Numbered from the stretch's first letter, positions 26,989 to 36,702 are shown. The stretch: DNA of 64,000 bases from Actinoplanes sichuanensis (GCF_033097365.1 NZ_AP028461.1:5766001-5830000), one strand, 5' to 3'. Made by a program: numbers and translations. Notes: generated from the sequence alone by a model not told the origin.

Positions 26989-27329
26989 TGACCAACAGCC
27001 CGATGTCAGATGACACCGTTCCCGAGGATGTGAACGCTGGGAAGGACACCACGGAGCTGGTTCGCAGTGTGCTCGCGGCGGTGCTGTCCGAGCAGCAACT
27101 GGGCGAGGACTCGCTGGATGAGAACGATGACTTCTTCCTACGTGGCGGGAACTCGCTGCTGGTCCCCATCGTCGCGTCACGCCTGTATGAGCAGTTACAC
27201 CGCAAGATCCCGCTGCGCGTCATCGTGCGGCACCGCAGTGCTGCGGCCATCGCTGGCTGGCTCGACGCGGAAAGCACCGCGCCGACAACTGGACCCGGTC
27301 GTCCGATGACGTTACCTTCACGTCTTTAA
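26988..27329 (+). CDS. stand-alone peptidyl carrier protein
   Basis: 113 residues. A carrier domain spans about 22-95 with the phosphopantetheine site FFLRGGNSLL and the conserved helix IPLRVIVRHRSAAAIAGWL. It is strikingly similar to the carrier domain of the A-T protein at 8326-10110, in which the adenylation domain is fused upstream. Here the carrier is free and an unrelated adenylation domain follows 319 bp later. The start overlaps the previous stop, so it is coupled to the CHAT-like gene. Confidence 0.88.
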   Translation: MTNSPMSDDTVPEDVNAGKDTTELVRSVLAAVLSEQQLGEDSLDENDDFFLRGGNSLLVPIVASRLYEQLHRKIPLRVIVRHRSAAAIAGWLDAESTAPTTGPGRPMTLPSRL

Positions 27330-27648
27330 CCGCGGAGAAACTTAGCCTATGGGCGCAGGAACAGAGTTCGACTCGCGTCTTCGCTGTACATGGCACCGGT
27401 CTCCTGGATCATCCGAGTCGCCTCCCGTAGAACGTCTAGGTCGCCCCACTCGCGGTCCGCGGTTAAGCCTAATGACTTCTTCGCGGATTGTGGCATGCCG
27501 AGGTTTCACCTGAGTCTGTCAGGCGGTGTTGATCTCGTCCAAGGCGGTGTCTTACACGGTCCATGCCTCATCCGGCCGTGGCGCCGCTCGGCTTTCGAGG
27601 AGCCGCGGGGCGCCGCCCGGCCAGTCACTTTTGTTCGAAGGAATGATG
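27330..27648 (+). other. 319-bp spacer between carrier and adenylation genes
   Basis: No supported gene or clear hairpin. A 91-codon frame (27390-27665) overlaps the adenylation start and shows no family resemblance. It may be a deletion scar where the original downstream A domain or other genes were lost, or may hold a promoter for the adenylation gene. Confidence 0.3.
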
Positions 27649-29235
27649 ATGAATCAGGTCCGTGAGGAATTCACTGACACCGCGATGACGGCCGGTAGAT
27701 TCCCTAAGGGCGAGGCGTTGCTCGTTACAGAGGCCTTCGAACGAGCGCGCCGCACCGCACCGGACGCCACCGCTGTGGTGTGGGGCGAAAGGCTACTGAC
27801 CTACGACGAGCTTGGCGCCGCAGCCGACCGGCTCGCCGTGCACCTGAACAAATTGGATCCGGCGGGCGGACCCGTCGGCATCCTGCTCGAGCGCTCGTTC
27901 GACCTCACCGTGGGGGTCCTCGCCGTCCTCAAGTCCGGTCGACCGTACGTGCCGCTGGATCCAAGCTACCCCGCGGCGCGCCTGGAGCACATGATCGCGG
28001 ACAGCGGGTTGCGAATCCTGTTGACCTCCAAGTCGGCGGCTGGCGCCGTAGTCCTCGATGATGACGTGCGCACGCTAGACGCTGCAGACTGGCCCCGCGA
28101 GGGCGCGCCGCTGGCGATACAGGTCCCCATCGACCGCGACGACCTCGCGTATGTGATGTATACGTCCGGGTCCACCGGTCGGGCGAAGGGCGTGGCGATG
28201 CCGCATCGTGCCTTGGCCAACCTGATCGACTGGCAGTGCCGACATTCGCGCTGCGGTAGCGGGGACCGTACCCTACAGTTCGCCGCGCTCAGCTTCGACG
28301 TATCGTTCCAGGAGATCTTCAGCACCTGGGCATCCGGCGGTGCGCTCGTACTCATTGACACCGACGTTCGGTTCGACTTCGACGCGCTCGTTGCGTTAAT
28401 GGAGGCGCAGGCAGTACGACGGATCTTCCTGCCATTCGTCGCTCTACAGGCGTTCTGCCACTACGCTCAGGTGTTGGATTTGCAGTCGCCGTCAGCGCTC
28501 ACCGAAGTAATCACTGCGGGTGAGGCGTTGCACGTGACTCCAGCCGTACGGCGGTTCTTCGCTAATCTTCCCGACGCGCGACTGGTGAACCAATACGGAC
28601 CCACCGAAACACACGTGGTGACCGCCCTGGAACTGAGCGGAGATCCGGTGACCTGGCCGGCCCGGCCATCAGTGGGCCGTCCAATCGACCGTGTGCGGAT
28701 CGGCGTGCTGGACGACGAGCAGAGGCCGCAGCCGATCGGCGTGCCGGGCGAACTCTGCGTCGTCGGGGACGCGGTGGCCTGTGGATACCACAATGCACCC
28801 GTCCAGACCCTGGAGAGGTTCCTGCCCGCGCCGCTGAGCGGCGACCGGATGTACCGCACCGGTGACATTGCCGTGCTCCTCCCAGACGGCCAGATCGAAC
28901 TACTCGGCCGACAGGACGACCAGGTTAAGGTCCGCGGCCATCGGGTTGAGCTTGGTGAGATTGAGAGTGTGCTGCGGTCGGTCCCCGGGATTGCAGACGC
29001 CGTTGTCGTGCACTCGCCTAATGCTGGCGGCCATCTGACCGCCCACTACCTACCCAACAACAACACCCACTTGTCCGAGCAAGTGCTGCGGGGCACGTTA
29101 GCCGACGTGATGCCCGCCCACATGGTGCCGCAGCGGTTCGTCTGCTGGGATCGCCAACTACCCCGAACGCCCAGCGGCAAGGTCGACCGTCGCGCGCTGG
29201 CCGAGGTTTCTCAGACGAAAGGCAACCACCGATGA
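27649..29235 (+). CDS. stand-alone NRPS adenylation domain, proline-like code
   Basis: 528 residues from ATG 27649, chosen because GAAGGA lies 6 nt upstream; two further ATG codons directly precede it. Core motifs are A3 YVMYTSGSTGRAKG, A5 NQYGPTETHVV, A7 MYRTGDI, A8 GRQDDQVKVRGHRVELGEIE and A10 TPSGKVDRR. By hand alignment to GrsA the pocket reads DVQFIAQVVK, one change (H to Q) from proline-activating codes. Proline or a proline-like imino acid is therefore predicted. There is no fused carrier; the free carrier upstream is the natural partner. An IS30-type element begins 17 bp after its stop. Confidence 0.85.
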   Translation: MNQVREEFTDTAMTAGRFPKGEALLVTEAFERARRTAPDATAVVWGERLLTYDELGAAADRLAVHLNKLDPAGGPVGILLERSFDLTVGVLAVLKSGRPYVPLDPSYPAARLEHMIADSGLRILLTSKSAAGAVVLDDDVRTLDAADWPREGAPLAIQVPIDRDDLAYVMYTSGSTGRAKGVAMPHRALANLIDWQCRHSRCGSGDRTLQFAALSFDVSFQEIFSTWASGGALVLIDTDVRFDFDALVALMEAQAVRRIFLPFVALQAFCHYAQVLDLQSPSALTEVITAGEALHVTPAVRRFFANLPDARLVNQYGPTETHVVTALELSGDPVTWPARPSVGRPIDRVRIGVLDDEQRPQPIGVPGELCVVGDAVACGYHNAPVQTLERFLPAPLSGDRMYRTGDIAVLLPDGQIELLGRQDDQVKVRGHRVELGEIESVLRSVPGIADAVVVHSPNAGGHLTAHYLPNNNTHLSEQVLRGTLADVMPAHMVPQRFVCWDRQLPRTPSGKVDRRALAEVSQTKGNHR

Positions 29236-29251
29236 GAAAATACACCCTCAG

Positions 29252-30695
29252 ATTCAACTGGTCGTCGCAACACCGTCCTGTTGAAGTGATCGTAGATGTT
29301 CGTCGAGGGCTTCGGCGGGAGTCTTCCAGCCGAGTGTTTTCCGTGGCCGGCTGTTGAGTGCGTGAGCGACCGCGTTGATCTCTTCGGCAGTCCATCGGGA
29401 TAGGTCGGTGCCTTTCGGGAAGTACTGGCGCAGCAGTCCGTTGGTGTTCTCGTTGGTGCCGCGCTGCCAGGGACTGTGCGGCTCGGCGAAGACACCGGGA
29501 CTCCGGTCTCGACGGTGAACGCGGCGTGCGCGGACAGTTCTTTGCCGCGGTCCCAGGTCAGCGATCGCCATAACTGCTGCGGCAGTGTCGTGATCGTGGC
29601 GGCGAGGGCGCGGCTCATCGTGACAGCCCCGTATCCGGCCAGCGGCGGCCCGTTCTTCGTCCGTGGGATCACACCCCAGCCTTCTTCGCGGGGCAGGTGG
29701 ATGAGCATCGTGAATCGGGTGCTCCGCTCGACCAGAGTCCCGATAGCGGAGCGCTGCAACCCGATGATCAGGTCACCTTCCCAGTGCCCGGGGACAGCAC
29801 GATCGTCTGCCTCGGCGGGCCTTTCACTGATCAGCGTGGCGTCGGTGACGTGCGCCCAGGCACGTTGTTTCGCCCGGGCCCGGGGAACGCGAAGCGCCCG
29901 CCCGGTGCGCAAACACGCGACGAGTTCCCGTTTGAGGCCTCCACGGCTCTGGACGTAAAGTGCCTGGTAGATCGCTTCGTGACTGATCCGCATGGACTCA
30001 TCGTCCGGGAACTCGGCCCGCAGCCTGCGCGAGATCTGCTCCGGGCTCCACCCGCTCACCCAGGCCCGGTCACCGCGGTGCGGCTTGTTGCGGCCTTTGA
30101 ACTGTGGGCCTTGCGGTCCAGCGACCACGCGTCCGTCCGGGGTCCGGATCTCACCGGCGAGCCGGTCCTGGACGTACTCCCGGAGCCGTTCGTTGGTCAG
30201 CAGCTTGGCGGCTTTCGGCCGGCGGGCTCGACGTTCGGCATGCCACTGCGCCGTCGACGCCTTGTAATCAAGGTGGTAGGCCCTGGTCGAGGCGTTGCGC
30301 CGCAGTCCCCGTGACACCGTCGACGGGTCCCGGCCCATTGCCCGGGCGATCTCTCGCACGCCCATACCCCGGGCCTTCATGAGGGCGATGTCCTCACGCT
30401 CACTGAACGACAGATACCGGCCCGACACCGTCGCGGCGAGTCCAGGATTCACGCCGCCAGCGTGCCGGAACCACCGGAACGCGACCGGCGCCGACACGCC
30501 CGCCGTCGCGGCCGCGTCCTCGGTCATCACACCCGACTTGATCGCGGCCCAGAACTTGACCCGGTCCTCCCGCCACGCCACCGTCGGACGCCCCGGCCAC
30601 GGGATCTGACCCCGGTATGCCCGAACCCGCTTCTGCCTCGGCCCATAAGCCATGGCCCCACCCCTCTGACGAGGTGTTGCAACGACCGGTTGAAT
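29252..30695 (-). mobile_element. IS30-type element 1
   Basis: Inverted ends start ATTCAACTGGTCGTCGCAAC (29252) and finish GTTGCAACGACCGGTTGAAT (30695). It encloses a minus-strand IS30 transposase. The right end abuts a short piece of IS3-family orfB in reverse orientation (30698-30754), joined at the HSDQGGE codons. Confidence 0.75.
29254..30653 (-). pseudogene. IS30-family transposase 1, frameshifted near the C-terminus
   Basis: The main frame gives about 385 residues of IS30 transposase: HTH SFSEREDIALMKARGMGVRE, WSPEQISRRLRAEFPDDESM, the first catalytic Asp in HWEGDLIIG, and [15 protein letters not shown]. After VETGVPV near 29500 the sequence continues in another frame as [20 protein letters not shown] to the end at 29254, which carries the final catalytic Glu. 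One frame change therefore disables it. Compare the intact relative at 31757-33157. Confidence 0.8.
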
Positions 30696-30697
30696 CC

Positions 30698-30754
30698 ATG
30701 CTCCCCGCCCTGATCGCTGTGGAAGATCACCCCGGCCACGTCACCACCGCGGAC
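30698..30754 (-). pseudogene. IS3-family orfB fragment
   Basis: 57 bp reading DVAGVIFHSDQGGEHG on the minus strand, the same segment found in the plus-strand orfB near 31670-31710. It is cut by the IS30 end on one side and by the left end of the plus-strand IS3 element on the other. Confidence 0.6.
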
Positions 30755-30807
30755 TGAGCTTCCCCTCGTACCGTGGAGACATCGCCTTAAAGGATTGGTG
30801 ACTGGCG

Positions 30808-31107
30808 ATGGCGGAGACACGGCGAAGGTTTGATCAGGACTTCAGAGACGGTGCGGTGCGGCTGGTCCGGGAGACCGGTAAGCCGATCGCGCAGGTGGCC
30901 CGGGATCTGGGGATCAAGGACGGGACCCTGGCGAACTGGGTGGCCCTGGACCGGCACCGCCGAGAGAACGCGCCCGGCGACGGCCTCGGTGAGCACGAGC
31001 GGGCTGAACTGGCCCGGTTGCGGCGGGAGAACGCCGAGCTGCGGATGCGGTGTGATGTGCTCAAGCGCAGTCTGGCCCTCTGGGTCGAGGACTCGATGAT
31101 CCGGTAG
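30808..31107 (+). CDS. IS3-family transposase OrfA
   Basis: 99 residues: an N-terminal helix-turn-helix (RRRFDQDFRDGAVRLVRETGK, IAQVARDLGIKDGTLANWV) and a C-terminal leucine-zipper stretch (LARLRRENAELRMRCDVLKR). OrfA proteins bind the IS ends and are joined to OrfB by frameshifting. The gene is intact, but its orfB is not. Confidence 0.85.
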   Translation: MAETRRRFDQDFRDGAVRLVRETGKPIAQVARDLGIKDGTLANWVALDRHRRENAPGDGLGEHERAELARLRRENAELRMRCDVLKRSLALWVEDSMIR

Positions 31108-31109
31108 TC

Positions 31110-31715
31110 ATGGCCGGGTTCATCGCCGCCCAGAGGGCACAGCACGGTATCCCGCACGCGACCGCGTGCCGGGCACTCGGCGTGTCGTCGGCCTGGCTGA
31201 ACAAGTGGCTGCACGGTGACGGCTCGCTGCGCCGGGCCCGCCGTCAGGCGCTGACCACACTGGTCATCGCACTGTTTCACCGGCGTAAGGGTCGTTACAG
31301 CTCCCCGCGGATCACCGAAGATCTGCGGGGCGATGGGCTGGAAGGTCAGCGTGAACACGATCGCTGCGATCATGGCCGAGCAGCACCTGGTCGCCCGGCC
31401 GAAGCCGCGCCGCCGGAACCTGACCATGCCGGACAAGTCCGCGCGGAAGGCTCCCGACCTGCTCAACCGCGACTTCAGCCCGCCGCCGGAGCCGAACACG
31501 GTGTGGGTCGGTGATCTCACCGAGATCCCGTGCGAGCAGGGCAGGTTCTATCTCGCGACCGTGCTGGACCTGCACTCGCGCCGAGTGGTCGGGTTCGCCA
31601 TGGGCGCTCGTCACGATGCGGCTCTGGCCACGGCCGCGTTGCAGGTCGCGATCGCGGTCCGCGGTGTTGACGTGGCCGGGGTGATCTTCCACAGCGATCA
31701 GGGCGGGGAGGGCGG
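31110..31715 (+). pseudogene. IS3-family OrfB, 5' part (frameshifted and interrupted)
   Basis: It reads MAGFIAAQRAQHGIPHATAC, then breaks near 31330 and continues in another frame as MGWKVSVNTIAAIMAEQHL, with the integrase core VGDLTEIPCEQGRFYLATVLDL and HSDQGGE. The IS30-type element enters at that point. The 3' part, 33164 to about 33300, carries the last catalytic Glu region QSMGRTGSALDNAVAESFNS. Confidence 0.75.
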
Positions 31716-33159
31716 ATTCAAGTGGTCGTCGCAACACCCTGATCGAGGGGTGTGTCATGGGAAGACCTCCGGGCTGGACAACGGCGATGACGGGCAGGCC
31801 GGCGTTGCGGTCGCCGGGCCGTCCGGGCGTGAACGAGCACCGGGAGGTGCGGCGGCAGTTCTGGCTGCGGATCGCTGAAGGGCTGTCGAGTGAGGAGGCT
31901 GCCGCGGCGTGCGGTGTGTCGCAGCCCGTAGGCGGGCGCTGGTTTCGCCAGGGTGGCGGTATGCCACCTTTGTCGCTCGCGCCGCTGTCGGGCCGGTATC
32001 TGTCCTTCGCTGAGCGTGAGGAGATCGCCCTGCTCAAAGCGCAGGACAAGGGCGTGCGCGAGATCAGCCGGGCGGTGGGCCGTGACGCGTCGACGATCTC
32101 GCGGGAGCTGCGCCGCAACGCGGCGACCAGGGGTGGTCGCATCGACTACCGTGCGGTGAATGCGCAGTGGCACGCCGAGCGGCGTGGCCGCCGCCCGAAG
32201 GTTGCGAAGCTGGCGGTCAACGAGCGGCTTCGTGACTACGTGCAGGAACGGCTCGCCGGGGCGATCACCGATGGTGAGGGCCGGCCGATCCCCGGCCCGA
32301 ACGTCCCGTGGAAAGGCCGCCGGCATGGCCGTCGCGCGGATCGGCGCTGGGGAACGGCATGGAGCCCGGAGCAGATCAGCCGCCGGCTTCGGCGGGACTT
32401 CCCGGATGATGAGTCGATGCGAATCTCGCACGAGGCGATCTACCAGGCACTGTACGTCCAAGGACGAGGCGCGTTGCGTCGGGAGCTGACGGCGTGCTTG
32501 CGGACCGGCCGGGCGTTGCGGGCGCCGAGAGCACGCACACGCCGCCGCGGGAAGCACTTCGTCAGCCCCGAGGTCATGATCAGCCAGCGGCCGCCGGAGG
32601 TCGCCGATCGGGCGATTCCCGGGCACTGGGAGGGCGATCTGATCATCGGCCTCGAGAAGTCCGCGATCGGCACGCTGGTCGAGCGGACCACACGGTTCAC
32701 GATGCTGCTGCATCTTCCCCGGATGGAAGGACATGGTCAGCAGCCTGTCGTGAAGAACGGTCCACCGCTGGCCGGGCACGGCGCCGAGGCCGTGCGCGAC
32801 GCGATCGCGGAGCAGATCCTCACCCTGCCCGAGCAACTGCGACGCTCGTTGACCTGGGACCAAGGGGCCGAGATGGCCCAGCATGTCCAACTGCGACTGG
32901 ACACCGGCCTCGACGTCTACTTCTGCGACCCGCACAGTCCTTGGCAACGCGGAACGAACGAGAACACCAACGGCCTGCTGCGCCAGTACTTCCCGAAGGG
33001 GACCGACCTATCACGACACACCGTCAGCGACCTCAACGCCATCGCCGCCGCACTCAACGGCCGACCGCGCAAAATGCTGGAATGGAAAACTCCTGCTGAA
33101 GCCTTCGAGGAGCATCTAAGATCGCTCCAGAGAGCCAGTGTTGCAACGACTCCTTGAAC
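31716..33159 (+). mobile_element. IS30-type element 2
   Basis: Inverted ends ATTCAAGTGGTCGTCGCAAC (from 31716) and GTTGCAACGACTCCTTGAAC (to 33159) enclose an intact transposase. It sits inside IS3 orfB immediately after the HSDQGGE codons, the same place abutted by IS30-type element 1 at 30695. Confidence 0.8.
31757..33157 (+). CDS. IS30-family transposase 2 (intact)
   Basis: 466 residues in one frame. The HTH region is LSFAEREEIALLKAQDKGVREISRAV. The integrase core has [21 protein letters not shown] (first Asp), LTWDQGAEMAQHVQ (second Asp) and [22 protein letters not shown] (Glu). The stop lies 2 bp inside the right end of the element, as is common for IS30. It is similar throughout to the frameshifted protein at 29254-30653 and could mobilise both. 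Confidence 0.92.
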   Translation: MGRPPGWTTAMTGRPALRSPGRPGVNEHREVRRQFWLRIAEGLSSEEAAAACGVSQPVGGRWFRQGGGMPPLSLAPLSGRYLSFAEREEIALLKAQDKGVREISRAVGRDASTISRELRRNAATRGGRIDYRAVNAQWHAERRGRRPKVAKLAVNERLRDYVQERLAGAITDGEGRPIPGPNVPWKGRRHGRRADRRWGTAWSPEQISRRLRRDFPDDESMRISHEAIYQALYVQGRGALRRELTACLRTGRALRAPRARTRRRGKHFVSPEVMISQRPPEVADRAIPGHWEGDLIIGLEKSAIGTLVERTTRFTMLLHLPRMEGHGQQPVVKNGPPLAGHGAEAVRDAIAEQILTLPEQLRRSLTWDQGAEMAQHVQLRLDTGLDVYFCDPHSPWQRGTNENTNGLLRQYFPKGTDLSRHTVSDLNAIAAALNGRPRKMLEWKTPAEAFEEHLRSLQRASVATTP

Positions 33160-33163
33160 CTAA

Positions 33164-33300
33164 GGAGTACACCGGAAATCTGTTCAAGGCGGCCTGCCGG
33201 CGGGCGAAGGTACGCCAGTCGATGGGCCGTACCGGATCGGCCCTCGACAACGCGGTCGCCGAGTCGTTCAACTCGACCTTGGAGTTCGAGTTGCTCGCCG
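33164..33300 (+). pseudogene. IS3-family OrfB, 3' part
   Basis: It reads EYTGNLFKAACRRAKVRQSM and then GRTGSALDNAVAESFNSTLE, the conserved C-terminal core of IS3 OrfB. It directly continues the part ending at 31715, so the two were one gene before the IS30 insertion. The sequence then leaves the family near LLAGAG. Confidence 0.75.
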
Positions 33301-33777
33301 GCGCCGGCCGCGGCTCTCGTACGGCTTCCGCGGGCTGTGCAGCTGGCCCTCACAGACCGGGCATGGCCGGACAACCGGCTCCTCGTACGACCATCCCGGC
33401 TCAGTGAACCGCCTACTCGCCGCAGATACCCGCACCCGCCACCGCTCCAAGTACCAGCTGCTCCACCGCGCCCGTTCCGCTCACCCACGAACCCCCATCC
33501 ACCCCGGCACAGAGACGGACTTCACTATAGGCGCGCAGATCCTACGAGTGATGGACGGCAGGCTCCGCGGGTCTGGCACCTACTCGCAGCAGTAGGGGCT
33601 CATCCAGCAGGTGGCAGTCGGAGGGCGCACGTATTTTGCTACACCACCGGTCTCTAGACCATGACTGCAGTCAGAGCCTCGACTCTTCCTCTCCTCGTGC
33701 CCGCCCGGCGGCAACGGCGATATTCGTGCCTCATCGGCTCCGGAGTGTCGCGGTCACTTCGTCTAGCATTGCGAACG
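33301..33777. other. 477-bp stretch of IS remnants upstream of the solute-binding protein gene
   Basis: No intact gene. On the minus strand near 33310-33400 a short piece reads GWSYEEPVVRPCPVCEGQLH with a Cys-x-x-Cys pair, probably a zinc-ribbon fragment of another element. The rest (33480-33777) shows nothing assignable and should contain the promoter of the following gene. Confidence 0.3.
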
Positions 33778-35537
33778 TGAGGAAAACACGGTCCAACTCA
33801 TTAGCCGATGTCAAAGTCAAGACGGATCTCGTTTCGGCAGCGCGCAGCGGCGCAAGCATGACGGGATGCGGATTCAACGCCGCGGTCAACGGCACAGCGA
33901 ATCCCAGCAGTCACCGCGGTGGAACGCTCGTTTTCGACAATTCCGGCGACTGGGACTCCACCGATCCAGGCAACTCCTACGTCGCCTACGCGTGGAACTT
34001 CGCCCGTCTGTATACACGCACCCTGACCACGTACTCGGCGAAAGCGGGTTCGGGCGCAGAGGAACTGGTGCCGGACCTGGCTCGCGATCTCGGCGAGGTC
34101 AGCCCCGACCGGCGCACGTGGACGTACCGGCTCAAGCCGAATCTTCGGATGGAAGACGGCGAGTTGATCACCTCATACATGATCAAACACGCTGTCGAGC
34201 GGAGCGCCAGCTATTCCGACACGCTTCCCATCGGGCCGGTGTACTGGCGCACCTTCCTCGCCTCCTTCGGGGATTCAGGCGAGGACACCTCCGGGACGGG
34301 CGAACAGGTCGGTATTTCCACTCCCGACCCGTTGACTATCGTATTCCACCTCAGAAGGCCTATGGCGGAGTTCGACCATCTGGTTAGCATGCCACAAACC
34401 GCCCCAGTCCCGCCCGCCAAGGACACGGGTACCGAATACTACAGGCATCCGTTGTCCAGTGGACCCTACATGTTTGACCATTACGTTACCGGAAAGCAGT
34501 TGACACTGGTTAGAAATCCTCAATGGGACCCGTCAACCGATCCGGCCCGGAAGCAACTAGTCGACAAGATCGTCGTCAATCTGAACGTCGATGCCGACGA
34601 AATCGACGAGAGACTTTTCACGGGCAGATCTCACTTGGCGGTGGAAGGCGGCGGTGTCCAGCACCGTGGTCAGGCGAGGATCATGGCAAGTCCCGCACTC
34701 AGGAGCAATGCCGATAACCCGACCAACGGCTTCGTCTGGTACGCAGCCATCAACACCGTCATTCCACCTCTCGACAACGTTCACTGCCGGCGTGCCGTGC
34801 TGTATGCAGCCGACCACGTCGCACTCCAGGAAGCCTTCGGCGGCTCCGCCGGTGGCGAGATCGTATCCACCATGCTGCCGCAGACAATTCCGGGAGCCCC
34901 ACCCGAGACCTTTGACCCCTACGGCTTCCACAGCAAGCCGCGCGGAGATCTGAAGAAGGCCGCAGCTGCTCTGGCCGAGGGCGGCTGCCCTGACGGATTT
35001 GCCACCGCCATCTCATTCCGGAACAACCGGCCGAAGGAACAGGCCGCAGCCGAGGCGCTAAGGGATTCACTGGCCCGCGTCGGTATCAAGGCGGACCTTC
35101 TCGGCTATCCGTCTGGCGAGATCGACGTATATCCGGGTACGCCCGCCTTCGTGCACGAGAACAACCTCGGCATCAACATCACTGGCTGGGGATCCGACTG
35201 GCCGTCCGGGTTCGGTTTTCTTCACGCGATCTGCCATGGGGATGCCATCCTGCCGACCAGCAACTCCAACATATCTGAGTTGAACGATCCGCTGGTAAAC
35301 GCGCTGCTCGATGTGGTGATGACGATCGAGAGCGCCACGGAACGCCACGACATCTATCGCAGAGTGGCCGAGAGAATCACTGAGCAGGCGGCATTTCTTC
35401 CGATTGTCCATTCACGGTCATTAGTTTTCCGGAACCCGGATGTCACCAACGTCCGAGTCAGCTCGGCCCTGCAGATGCACGACTATGCGGTGATGGGATT
35501 ACGTCCTGCCTCGAAAACGGATGAAACCACTCGCTGA
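33778..35537 (+). CDS. ABC transporter solute-binding protein, peptide type (SBP_bac_5)
   Basis: About 586 residues from GTG 33778 (MRKTRSNSLADV). The fold is that of the DppA/OppA/NikA family: GGTLVFDNSGDWDSTDPGNS near the mature N-terminus, LVPDLARDLGEVSPDRRTWTYRLKPNLRMEDG, and HPLSSGPYMFDHYVTGKQLTLVRNPQWD. A lipobox-like SMTGC lies at about residues 28-32, but no hydrophobic signal segment precedes it, so the N-terminus may be damaged or the true start missed. No permease or ATPase genes adjoin it. It may have belonged to the cluster before the IS insertions, for uptake or peptide sensing. Confidence 0.75.
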
Positions 35538-35579
35538 TCGCTGCGCCGGGCAACGGCAGCCCTCACGGCCGTTTCGACA

Positions 35580-36272
35580 TCATCCGGTGCGGCCGAGGAT
35601 GGTGAATGGCCCGGCGTGGCCGCTGGACCCAGCACCATCGCCACAGACCTTCTGCTTGAATCCGTCGATCAGGCAGGTGTCAGGCAGAATCGCGTAGAGG
35701 GACAGGTCGCAGCGCTGCCCGGCACGATTCTTCGCCTTCGAGCGCATGACGCCCTCCAGGACAGCGCCGGCGCGTTCGGCCGCCTTCCGCGAGCCGATAT
35801 TCTCGGGCTCGATCAATAGCTCCAGCCGCGCCAAGCCGACCTCGCCCAACGCCCATGATGCGAGCATGGCAATGGACGCGGTCGCAACGCCACGACGTCG
35901 GGCTGCCGGAGCGATCCAGTAGCCGACCTCGCCGACCATGTCCTCAGCATCGATGGCGACCAAACCCACGGAGCCGAGGACTTCCGCGCTGTGTGAGTCG
36001 GTCACGGCGAACGCCGCCCCGGCTCCGTCCGACCATGAGCGGGGAGCGTGAAGTCCCGTGAACTCGGCGGCGTGCCCGCGCTCATACGGCACGGGGATAC
36101 GGGTCCAATACTGAATGTCAGGATCCTGGCAAATGCGATACACGATGGCCGCATCATTGGGATGCCACGGGCGCAGTGTCACCCTGTCACCGAACAGGAC
36201 TGGTTGCACACTTGGCCAGCTGGGCGACTTCGGCTCCTCGGCCACCGCCACTCCGCGCCCCATCGTTTCCAT
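35580..36272 (-). CDS. GNAT family N-acetyltransferase
   Basis: 230 residues. RimJ/RimL-type GNAT: VTLRPWHPNDAAIVYRICQDPDIQYW at the start, the acetyl-CoA loop APAARRRGVATASIAMLASWAL, and LARLELLIEPENIGSRKAAERAGAVLEGVMR. The C-terminal 25 residues (CGDGAGSSGHAGPF) look like an added tail. It may inactivate an amine-bearing product or modify a protein N-terminus. It converges with the solute-binding protein gene. ATG 36272 and ATG 36263 are both possible. Confidence 0.85.
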   Translation of the reverse strand: METMGRGVAVAEEPKSPSWPSVQPVLFGDRVTLRPWHPNDAAIVYRICQDPDIQYWTRIPVPYERGHAAEFTGLHAPRSWSDGAGAAFAVTDSHSAEVLGSVGLVAIDAEDMVGEVGYWIAPAARRRGVATASIAMLASWALGEVGLARLELLIEPENIGSRKAAERAGAVLEGVMRSKAKNRAGQRCDLSLYAILPDTCLIDGFKQKVCGDGAGSSGHAGPFTILGRTG

Positions 36273-36403
36273 TCACCAGATTATACCGCTACCGAAATCA
36301 GCGTCCCTTTTGCGGCGGCGGCCACACCGAACGCCAGCGATCTCAGACGATCGCCGTCCACCACATGACAATCGCCCCTCCGAAAGGCGCAACCGCCAGC
36401 CTC

Positions 36404-36702
36404 TCACGGGGTCCACCAGACCGGGGCCAACGCCCGGACCAGGGTGATCGCCGACGCGGCGGCGAGGCTCCAGAGGACGACCGTGCGGAATCGGGACGGG
36501 TCGGTGAGGCGGGCGACAGCCGGTCGCCGGCCCACCAGCCGGCGGCGATGGCCGGCAGGCCGGCAAGGGCGATCAGGCCCGCCGTCGCGGAGAACTGGCT
36601 GGCCAGCACGAACCCGAGCAGGCCGGCCGGGCCGACCACCACGAAGACCGCCACACCGCTGAGATCGTGCCTCGGAGAACGAACTCTCTTGCCGCGATTC
36701 AC
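36404..36702 (-). pseudogene. small three-helix membrane protein with a frameshift
   Basis: The first frame gives two hydrophobic helices (DLSGVAVFVVVGPAGLLGFVLA and ATAGLIALAGLPAIAAGWWAG). After a one-base change near 36530-36540 the adjacent frame continues RRPAVARLTDPSRFRTV and a third helix VVLWSLAAASAITLVRALAP, ending at 36404. The joined product would be about 100 residues. No family recognised. Confidence 0.45.

Larger units (their letters stand above)
30755..33300 (+). mobile_element. IS3-family element split by IS30-type element 2
   Basis: A likely left end is TGAGCTTCCCCTCGTACC (30755). orfA (30808-31107) and orfB follow. orfB is cut at 31715 by an IS30-type element and resumes at 33164 with EYTGNLFKAACRRAKVRQSM. 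The right end was not resolved; 33300 is approximate. Confidence 0.65.

Noticed and set aside
29697..30314. 205-codon plus-strand frame within IS30-type element 1
   Set aside because: Antisense shadow of the transposase.
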